Origin: an uncultured Collinsella sp. | GTDB taxonomy: Bacteria; Actinomycetota; Coriobacteriia; Coriobacteriales; Coriobacteriaceae | Assembly (NCBI GenBank): GCA_902494945.1 | Contig: CABUVF010000054.1 | Location: forward strand, 1-11,713 | Length of the DNA stretch: 11,713 nt | Reading direction: 5' to 3' | Part shown: positions 6,119 through 11,713 of the stretch, in pieces | Layout: every line of letters starts with the position of its first letter | Position numbering within the stretch: the first letter of the stretch is position 1 | Position numbers and translations under genes: made by a program | The notes under the pieces: generated by a model | The model's database searches: none | What the model was told of the DNA's origin: nothing | Seen by the model: the letters and a program-made list of their open reading frames with translations, nothing else

Positions 6119-6439
6119 CTATTTGCCCTCGTACTTATCGCGATAAAGCTCGATAAAACGCTCAGCAAAATCACTCGCCATGATGGCCATCGTCAGATGA
6201 TCCTCGGCATGGATCAAGATGATGTTGATATCAACCTCGTTGCCGTTTGCTTCGGCCTGAGTGAGCTCGAACTGCATCTTGTGGGCAGCGCTCATCTCGG
6301 ACTGCGCCTCGGCGAGCTGTTTCTCGGCCTCTTCGAAATCGCCATCATGGGCGGCGTCGATTGCCATGAGCGCAGCGGACTTGGCGTTGCCCGCATGCAG
6401 GATGATTTGAAGGGCATTTTCATATTTGCTCTCGTCCAT
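6119..6439 (-). CDS. PTS lactose/cellobiose-family subunit IIA
   Basis: This 106-residue all-helical EIIA of the Lac family (celC/licA type) takes phosphate from HPr and passes it to IIB. The active-site segment LIHAEDHLT contains His77, the phosphorylated histidine, and Asp80, the residue that binds the trimer's central metal in lactococcal IIA-Lac. N-terminal helices carry the usual AGNAKSAALMAI stretch (residues 16-27). AAGGAG (6446-6451) lies six bases before the ATG and directly follows the regulator's stop codon. Only 12 bp separate the two genes, so regulator and PTS are co-transcribed and probably translationally linked. Confidence 0.95.
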   Translation of the reverse strand: MDESKYENALQIILHAGNAKSAALMAIDAAHDGDFEEAEKQLAEAQSEMSAAHKMQFELTQAEANGNEVDINIILIHAEDHLTMAIMASDFAERFIELYRDKYEGK

Positions 6440-6451
6440 CGGTGTCTCCTT

Positions 6452-8380
6452 CTACTCGTTGTTGTCTGTTTTTCCATACATATTCAAAAGCTTGACGACG
6501 GTCTCCCATCGTTGGTTGTCGACAAGCTCCTGGATAGCCTCTTTGCTGGTAAGCATCTTGGCCATACTGCGGTAGAAACGGTCAAGCTTCTTGTCCTTAG
6601 CCTTTGAGACTGATACTAGAAAGACCGCCCGCACCGCTTGCCCGTTCCATTCGACCGGCTCGCGCAGCAGCCCAACGCAAACAAACGTCTCGTCCGTCAC
6701 CGCTTTGACCGAATGGGGCATAGCGACCTGATTGCCAAAACTCGTTTGCGCGAGTTCCTCGCGACGCATGACCAGCTGCTTAAACTCATCAGGCACGTTA
6801 CGAAAAGCAGCGACCTGCTCGCAAAGAATCGAGATGGCCTCGTTTTTGTCTGCCGCAACTATATCGGAGACAAAAAGGTCAGCCGAAAAATAAGGTGCAA
6901 GGTCACCGGTAACATTTGCACCGGCAAGAATCTCACGAACATCGTGCATATCATCGGCATCGAGAAAGAAGCTCACCTCGCGCACGGGCACCGGAAGCGC
7001 TCGATGCAGGGGCACCGTGGTAAAAACGTAATCAATACCCGTCATATCAATACTGTCGATATGGGAGGCATCGCAGGTCACGATCTTGTCCACGAGAGCA
7101 CCGAACTCTTGGCGGTATCGATACTCGAGGAGCTTGGCGCTTCCCTGTCCGCTCGCGCACACCACGAGGATATTCTTACGCGGGAGCTCGCTCTTCTGGC
7201 GCTCAAGCGCCAAGGCGAAGGCGAGTGCGATATAGCCGATCTCGTCATCGGAAAGACGGCTACCGTAGTGCTCGGCGAGGATGACCGACGAATCGAGTGC
7301 CATCGAATACGCGAGCGCGAAGCGCTCCTTGATATCGGCAAGCAGCGGGTTATCGATATGCATGCGATATTTGAGACGCACGGCAAGTGGAACGATATGA
7401 CGTGCGAGGTTCATGCGGAGCTCAAGATCGCCACGAAAATCAAAGTGATAAGAATCCCAGATGCACTCGAGCATCTCGGTGACCACGTCCCAAACCTCGT
7501 CGGAAATTACGAGACCTTCATCGACACCATCAGGACTAGCATACAGAGACTGCTTGCCCGCAAGGTGAATGGCGATATAGGCAACTTCCTCCTCTGGGAG
7601 CCGAATGTCGAAAGCCTTCTCGATACCCAAAGCCACACACCCGGCCACCGCAAACTCACGCGCTGTACGTAACTTCTCAATATGTTCGGCTTCGAGCGGA
7701 ACGTAGCAGTGCTCGCGAATTCGCCAAATGGCGACTGCGATATGAACCAGCAGGTTTTGATAGGCCGCCGAGTTGATTTGGAAGCCTTCCTCGGCAATGA
7801 CCTCATTAACACAGGTGGCAATCGTGTCGAGGGCCACCTGGTTCTGAGAATCGTTCTCACGGTGCTCTGCAAGCTTGTCGAGCGTAAGGCTTGCCAGGCA
7901 GAGACGGCGCGACATCTCCGAGCCGCTCACGCGAATCCCGTAATGGGGACGCCGTTCAAGCGTGAGATCGAACTTAGCCAGCTGCGTCTCAACCCGCTTA
8001 AGATCGCCTGAAATAGCATTGCGGGATACATAGAGGATCTCCGAAAGATCGTCCAAGGTGATCCAGTCGACGCGACTCAACAGGTCGTTCAGCAAGTACT
8101 CAACGCGTCCCTCGCTCGTAGAGGGAATTGACTTGAGACCCCCATTGGATGCATCGTCCTTGATCGAGCGGTATGCGTCGCAATCGATGATATTGAGGGT
8201 ATAACCCCCGCCACGGCGTTTATGGATATGGGCCTGAGGCTCGAGGACAGCGTTGAGCTTCTTGACATAAGTACGAATCGTGCGATCGCTCACGCCAAAC
8301 TCTTCGCAAAGACGAGCGGGCGAAACATCGGGATTAGCCTCTATGTAGTCAAGTACTTTTTGAACCTGTGAATCTAACAC
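6452..8380 (-). CDS. LicR-like PRD-containing PTS-regulated transcriptional activator
   Basis: This is a five-part regulator of about 642 residues. It has an N-terminal HTH (LCEEFGVSDRTIRTYV), a second HTH of Mga type (LSEILYVSRNAISGDL), two PTS regulation domains, an EIIB-like domain and a fructose-type EIIA-like domain. It is a DNA-binding activator, not an RNA-binding antiterminator. Counting from the GTG start, the phosphorylatable sites are His213 and His272 (PRD1), His328 (PRD2), Cys408 (VVCASGQGS) and His556 (AMPHSV). The second PRD2 histidine expected in LicR is Ala387 (YIALAFAL). GTG at 8380 is preferred over the in-frame ATG at 8401 because GGAGGTGA lies seven bases before the GTG, while the ATG has no ribosome binding site. 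It heads the operon and probably activates it when beta-glucosides flow through the PTS and preferred sugars are absent. This places it in the BglG/LicR/MtlR group; LicR is the closest in domain plan. Confidence 0.9.
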   Translation of the reverse strand: MLDSQVQKVLDYIEANPDVSPARLCEEFGVSDRTIRTYVKKLNAVLEPQAHIHKRRGGGYTLNIIDCDAYRSIKDDASNGGLKSIPSTSEGRVEYLLNDLLSRVDWITLDDLSEILYVSRNAISGDLKRVETQLAKFDLTLERRPHYGIRVSGSEMSRRLCLASLTLDKLAEHRENDSQNQVALDTIATCVNEVIAEEGFQINSAAYQNLLVHIAVAIWRIREHCYVPLEAEHIEKLRTAREFAVAGCVALGIEKAFDIRLPEEEVAYIAIHLAGKQSLYASPDGVDEGLVISDEVWDVVTEMLECIWDSYHFDFRGDLELRMNLARHIVPLAVRLKYRMHIDNPLLADIKERFALAYSMALDSSVILAEHYGSRLSDDEIGYIALAFALALERQKSELPRKNILVVCASGQGSAKLLEYRYRQEFGALVDKIVTCDASHIDSIDMTGIDYVFTTVPLHRALPVPVREVSFFLDADDMHDVREILAGANVTGDLAPYFSADLFVSDIVAADKNEAISILCEQVAAFRNVPDEFKQLVMRREELAQTSFGNQVAMPHSVKAVTDETFVCVGLLREPVEWNGQAVRAVFLVSVSKAKDKKLDRFYRSMAKMLTSKEAIQELVDNQRWETVVKLLNMYGKTDNNE

Positions 8381-8387
8381 CAGCGTT

Positions 8388-8395
8388 TCACCTCC
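8388..8395 (-). promoter_or_regulatory. Perfect Shine-Dalgarno deciding the regulator start
   Basis: The minus strand reads GGAGGTGA, fully complementary to the usual 16S rRNA tail, followed by seven bases and GTG (8380-8378). It lies inside the longer frame that would start at ATG 8401, so it argues for the GTG start. Confidence 0.7.
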
Positions 8396-8411
8396 CCGCA
8401 TCTATCCGACA

Positions 8412-8417
8412 ATTAGA
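8412..8417 (-). promoter_or_regulatory. Candidate -10 element for the beta-glucoside operon
   Basis: The minus strand reads TCTAAT, five of six to TATAAT, in the most AT-rich part of the 120-bp gap between the hydrolase and the regulator. Initiation near 8405 would leave the ATG at 8401 almost leaderless, again favouring the GTG start. No convincing -35 is visible at 16-18 nt, as is common for activator-dependent promoters. I found no clear operator repeat. Confidence 0.3.
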
Positions 8418-8500
8418 AAGATACAAGGTTTATGAAAGGCGTTCCACAATCTCGATTTCCCCAGAAGTCGGAAGTCTCTTGGGTGGAAACGGAAACCTGT

Positions 8501-9139
8501 CTAGCTCATGAACGGGTTGCACATGAGTTCACGCGCCATAGTGGTCGAGGGACCGTGGCCAGTCAAACAAACAGTATCGGGCGGAAGCATGTGGGCGAGC
8601 TTGGAGAGCGAGCGCATAATCGCCGCCTCGTCTCCGCCGGCAAGATCGGTGCGGCCATGGCTGCCGGGGAACAGCGTGTCGCCAACAAAGGCGATGTTTC
8701 CCTGCTCGGTGGCGGCAAACAGAACAATGCCGCCCGGCGTGTGGCCGGGCGCCTCGATAACCTGCAGGCAAATGTCGCCTAGCTCAATGGTATCGCCCTC
8801 GGCAAGCAGCCGCGTCGGCTCACCCGGATCGGGCGTCTCGATGCCCCACATCGCTCGCTGCTCCTCAATATTCGCCTGCGGCACAGCCACGTCCTTGCCA
8901 CACAGCTCGTACAGGGCGTCAGCGCCAACGGCGGCCCGAACTCCAGCGACACCGCCAACATGATCGGCATGACCGTGCGTACAAACGGCGCCGAGCACAT
9001 GCACGTCAGGATGTTCGGCTCGAATATGCTCAACGATACTCTCGCCCTCCCACGCGGGATCGATGATCAGGCATTCGCCGCTGGAGATCACGGCGTAGCT
9101 GTTGGTCTGGATGGGACCACATACAAGCGTCTCAATCAA
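8501..9139 (-). CDS. Metallo-beta-lactamase-fold hydrolase, glyoxalase II-like (5' end frameshifted)
   Basis: This is a cytoplasmic MBL-fold metal hydrolase of the GloB-like group, which often acts on thioesters such as S-lactoylglutathione; here the true substrate is unknown. The full binuclear metal site is present: His55, His57, Asp59 and His60 in THGHADH, His133 in APGHTPGG, Asp154 in VGDTLF, and His195 in TGHGPS. The 212 residues counted from TTG 9139 cover the whole domain. That TTG has no good ribosome binding site and an in-frame stop lies just upstream. An ATG at 9182 with an excellent AAGGAG reads out of frame through a run of seven Cs (minus strand). Losing one C would join them and give MDAMTLDVTPRGSVLIETLVC as the N-terminus, in pieces on either side of the run. 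It lies 80 bp after rel and is probably co-transcribed with it. Confidence 0.85.
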   Translation of the reverse strand: MIETLVCGPIQTNSYAVISSGECLIIDPAWEGESIVEHIRAEHPDVHVLGAVCTHGHADHVGGVAGVRAAVGADALYELCGKDVAVPQANIEEQRAMWGIETPDPGEPTRLLAEGDTIELGDICLQVIEAPGHTPGGIVLFAATEQGNIAFVGDTLFPGSHGRTDLAGGDEAAIMRSLSKLAHMLPPDTVCLTGHGPSTTMARELMCNPFMS

Positions 9140-9182
9140 TACCGAGCCCCGGGGGGGTTACATCCAAAGTCATAGCGTCCAT
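9132..9182 (-). pseudogene. Out-of-frame 5' leader of the MBL hydrolase gene
   Basis: The ATG at 9182 has AAGGAG (9190-9195) seven bases upstream, the best start signal in this gap. The frame encodes 16 residues (MDAMTLDV, then TPPGLGID) and stops at TGA 9134-9132. It crosses a minus-strand run of seven Cs (9157-9151) next to four Gs (9150-9147). With one C fewer the frame would run straight into the hydrolase. It is best read as the real start of that gene, separated by a one-base homopolymer change or a sequencing error. Confidence 0.6.
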
Positions 9183-9201
9183 GCGCGCTCTCCTTCTATA
9201 A

Positions 9202-9232
9202 ACGTCGAGGCACCAAACGATGCCTCGAACGT
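9202..9232 (-). other. Hairpin in the rel-hydrolase spacer
   Basis: TCGAGGCA (9205-9212) and TGCCTCGA (9221-9228) are exact complements around eight bases, and ACG/CGT can extend the stem with one bulged base. On the minus strand it is followed by TTTATAG, a poor T-tract, so it may be a weak terminator between rel and the hydrolase or an mRNA stability element. Confidence 0.45.
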
Positions 9233-9262
9233 AGCTAATATCAATACTGTTGTGCCAGCAGC

Positions 9263-11623
9263 CTACACACGACGCTTGAGCTGCGCCCCGCCCTCGCCGG
9301 GCATGAGTCGACGAGCGTCATAGACCGAGTCGACGCTGCTGATGGATGCCAACAGCGGATCCAGACCGCTCGCGTCCGAAATCTCAACCATAAAGCGCAG
9401 GGTTGCAATGCCCTCGCGATTGGTCGACGTGGCGGCGGAAAGGATGTTGCCGCCCGCATCGCCGATGGCGATGGTGACGTCCTTGAGCAGACCCATGCGG
9501 TCTAGGCACTCGACCACAATCTCAACCTGGAACAGGGTATCGGCGGCACCATCCCACTCCACGTCAATCATGCGCTCGGGGTGTTCCATGAGGCCCTTGA
9601 CGTTGGGGCAGTTGGCACGGTGTACCGAGACACCGCGGCCGCGCGTGATGAAGCCCACGATGTCGTCGCCCGTCACGGGGTTGCAGCAATGCGCCAGACG
9701 AACGAGCAGGCCGCTGTTGCTCTCGCCCTTGACGATGATGCCGTTGCTGGCATTCTTGCCGCGCCTTTGCGGCTTGCGGTTAGAGCCGCGCGCGGGCTGC
9801 TTCACGACCTCGGCAATGGCCTCGGCCTTGGTGAGCTGTTCCTCGGGCTTGGGGTCCAAGATCTGCTCGACCTTGTTGCCCACGGCACGCGGGGCGACCT
9901 TGCCCGCTCCAACGGCTGCGAACAGGTCCTCGAGCTGCTTATAGTTAAACTGCTCCGCCACGGCATTGAGCGCACGCGTGGATCGCGGCGTAGAGATGCC
10001 GTACCCGCGCTTGCGCAGGTCCTTAGCCAGCATATCGCGGCCGGCTGCGGCGTCATCGTCTTTGGTCGCGGCAGCGAAGTAACGACGAATCTTTGACTTG
10101 GCCGAGGGAGTCTTGACGATCTTGAGCCAATCGCGCGACGGCTTGGAGCTCTTGTTGGTCAGAATCTCGACGCGATCTCCCGTCTTGATCTCGTGCGTGA
10201 GCGGTGCCACCGCACCGTTGATCTTGGCGCCGACGCAGTGATTGCCGACCTCGGTATGGACAGCGTAGGCAAAGTCGAGCGGCGTGGAGCCGGCACGAAG
10301 CGCCATGACCTCGCCCTTGGGCGTAAAGACAAAAATCTCCTGGTCAAAAAGGTCAACCTTCAGCGAGTGCAGGTATTCCTTGGCGTCGGTGATCTCGTCA
10401 GACGCCGCCCAGTCGAGTGAGTGCTTGAGCCAGTTAATCTGATCGTCCAGGCGCTGCGCATCGTTAGTCTTGGAGGCAGACGATCCACCCGACTTCTTGT
10501 ACAGCCAGTGGGCAGCGATGCCGTACTCGGCCTGCTCGTGCATCTCGTAGGTTCGAATCTGAATCTCGAGCGGACGGGCCGTGGGGCCGATAACCGTCGT
10601 GTGGAGCGACTGGTAGTTATTGACCTTGGGCATGGCAATATAGTCTTTAAAACGACCGGGCATGGGATGCCACAAGGTATGCACGGCACCAAGCGTGGAA
10701 TAGCAGTCACGCACCGAATGGGTGATGACGCGCAGCGCCACCAGGTCATAAATCTCGGAGAACTCTTTGCCCTTGCGCTTCATCTTTTGATAGATGGACC
10801 AATAGTGCTTGGAACGACCGTTGATCTGAAAGTCCTCAAGACCAATGCGGTTGAGCTCATCGGTAAGCGTCTTGATGGTCTCGGCCAGATAACGCTCGCG
10901 AACCTCGCGCGACTCAGCCACCATGCGCGCAATGCGCTGGTAGGCATCGGGTTCCAAGTAGAAGAAGGACAGGTCCTCGAGCTCCCACTTGATAGAGCTC
11001 ATTCCCAGGCGGTCGGCCAGGGGCGCGTACACGTCCATGGTCTCGCGAGCCTTAAATAGGCGGCGGTCCTCGCGCAGGGCGGCAAGCGTGCGCATGTTAT
11101 GCAGGCGGTCGGCGAGTTTGACGATGATGACGCGAATATCCTTGGACATGGCCAGAAACATCTTGCGCAGCGTAAGCGCCTGCTTCTCGTCCATGCTGTC
11201 GACTTCGATGTTGGTGAGCTTGGTCACGCCGTCGACAAGCTCTGCCACGGTTTCGCCAAACAGACCGGAAACATCGGCAAGCGAGGTCTCGGTATCCTCG
11301 ACGGTATCGTGCAGCAACGCGGCGCACACCACATCGCAGTCCATCTTGAGGTCGGCCAGAATGATGGCCACCTCGACGGGATGGTTGATGTACATCTCGC
11401 CCGAGCGGCGCTTTTGGTTGCAGTGCTTCTCGGCAGCAAAGCAGTAGGCCTGCTCCACCTTGGAGAAGTCATCCTCATTCATATATTTGAGGCACAGGCG
11501 CTCCAGCTTATCGTAGCTGTCCGCCATGATCTCGGGCGGCAGCTCATCGGCATGCTTATAGTGCTCCATCTCCGAAAACGGCTGGAGGGCGGAATCATGG
11601 GCGGTACGGGCTGCGGCATCCAT
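9263..11623 (-). CDS. rel: Bifunctional (p)ppGpp synthase/hydrolase (RelA/SpoT family, Rel)
   Basis: This is a complete 786-residue stringent-response enzyme that makes pppGpp from ATP and GTP or GDP, and degrades it, in the cytoplasm on ribosomes. Domains in order: HD hydrolase with His81, His105-Asp106, Glu109-Asp110 and Asp172/Asn176 (LADRLHNM); synthetase at about 260-380 with YQSLHTTVIGP and EIQIRTYEMHEQAEYG; TGS at about 425-490; helical region; zinc-finger/RIS region with HCCNPV (Cys646, Cys647); and C-terminal ACT at about 696-775. The RFKD motif (324-327) is the RxKD form of bifunctional Rel enzymes, not the acidic form of monofunctional RelA. All hydrolase residues are intact, so both activities are expected. 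The ATG at 11623 is preceded by AAGGGGA. Roughly 50 residues precede the HD domain, slightly long but not unusual. Upstream (11624-11713) only a weak TATGCT -10-like stretch is seen. Confidence 0.96.
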   Translation of the reverse strand: MDAAARTAHDSALQPFSEMEHYKHADELPPEIMADSYDKLERLCLKYMNEDDFSKVEQAYCFAAEKHCNQKRRSGEMYINHPVEVAIILADLKMDCDVVCAALLHDTVEDTETSLADVSGLFGETVAELVDGVTKLTNIEVDSMDEKQALTLRKMFLAMSKDIRVIIVKLADRLHNMRTLAALREDRRLFKARETMDVYAPLADRLGMSSIKWELEDLSFFYLEPDAYQRIARMVAESREVRERYLAETIKTLTDELNRIGLEDFQINGRSKHYWSIYQKMKRKGKEFSEIYDLVALRVITHSVRDCYSTLGAVHTLWHPMPGRFKDYIAMPKVNNYQSLHTTVIGPTARPLEIQIRTYEMHEQAEYGIAAHWLYKKSGGSSASKTNDAQRLDDQINWLKHSLDWAASDEITDAKEYLHSLKVDLFDQEIFVFTPKGEVMALRAGSTPLDFAYAVHTEVGNHCVGAKINGAVAPLTHEIKTGDRVEILTNKSSKPSRDWLKIVKTPSAKSKIRRYFAAATKDDDAAAGRDMLAKDLRKRGYGISTPRSTRALNAVAEQFNYKQLEDLFAAVGAGKVAPRAVGNKVEQILDPKPEEQLTKAEAIAEVVKQPARGSNRKPQRRGKNASNGIIVKGESNSGLLVRLAHCCNPVTGDDIVGFITRGRGVSVHRANCPNVKGLMEHPERMIDVEWDGAADTLFQVEIVVECLDRMGLLKDVTIAIGDAGGNILSAATSTNREGIATLRFMVEISDASGLDPLLASISSVDSVYDARRLMPGEGGAQLKRRV

Positions 11624-11713
11624 CGAGGTCCCCTTCCCCTAGGCCCGCGGTACGATCGGGCGGTTAACTTTGGCTAGCATATCAGAAGCGCACGAATCGA
11701 GCGCCCAGCTCCG

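Noticed and set aside
6638..7672. 344-codon open frame on the plus strand
   Set aside because: It is antisense to the LicR-like regulator, with no known motif and no start signal. The minus-strand protein has five clear domains here.
8482..8495. Catabolite-responsive-element-like TGGAAACGGAAACC upstream of the regulator
   Set aside because: It is close to a relaxed cre consensus but lacks the dyad symmetry and the final A. CcpA-type control is not established for the likely host group, and the match is probably chance.
9158..9163. ATG in frame with the annotated hydrolase at 9163
   Set aside because: It is followed immediately by TAA and cannot serve as a start. It is useful only as proof that the hydrolase frame is closed just upstream of the TTG.

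Overview
The window looks like a chromosomal segment from a moderately GC-rich Gram-positive bacterium of the Actinomycetota. A gut Coriobacteriia member such as Collinsella is the best guess. The reasons are the overall base composition, strong AAGGAG-type ribosome binding sites, Rel-type alarmone synthase sequence, and the pairing of a PTS beta-glucoside locus with class II aldolase. This is inference from general familiarity; no database was searched. Every gene I can support lies on the minus strand, so transcription runs from high to low coordinates. Coding density is high and no gap exceeds 190 bp. I saw no tRNA, rRNA, CRISPR array, insertion sequence or attachment site.

Housekeeping upstream part (11713 to 8501): a complete bifunctional (p)ppGpp synthase/hydrolase (rel) is followed by a metallo-beta-lactamase-fold hydrolase of the glyoxalase II-like group. 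The second gene has an apparent reading-frame break. Its strong ribosome binding site and ATG (9182) are one base out of frame with the body of the gene, and a run of seven identical bases (9151-9157) lies between them.

Central operon (8401 to 358): a LicR-like PTS-controlled transcriptional activator comes first. It is followed by the IIA, IIB and IIC components of a lactose/cellobiose-family PTS, two tandem GH1 6-phospho-beta-glucosidases, and an AEC-family membrane transporter whose start codon overlaps the preceding stop codon (TAATG). The expected logic is as follows. The PTS imports and phosphorylates a beta-glucoside (cellobiose, gentiobiose, salicin or arbutin type). The GH1 enzymes cleave the 6-phospho-glucoside inside the cell. 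The activator senses PTS phosphorylation state through its PRD, EIIB-like and EIIA-like domains. The AEC carrier could move an aglycone or organic acid, which is unproven. A hairpin-plus-T-tract terminator lies inside the operon between IIC and the first GH1 gene, and several other intergenic hairpins suggest differential expression along the transcript.

Downstream end (357 to 1): a perfect 13-bp inverted repeat just past the operon end probably marks its terminator. The first 57 codons of a class II fructose-bisphosphate aldolase gene (fba) follow, with its own extended -10 promoter candidate and a strong ribosome binding site. This gene runs off the window edge.
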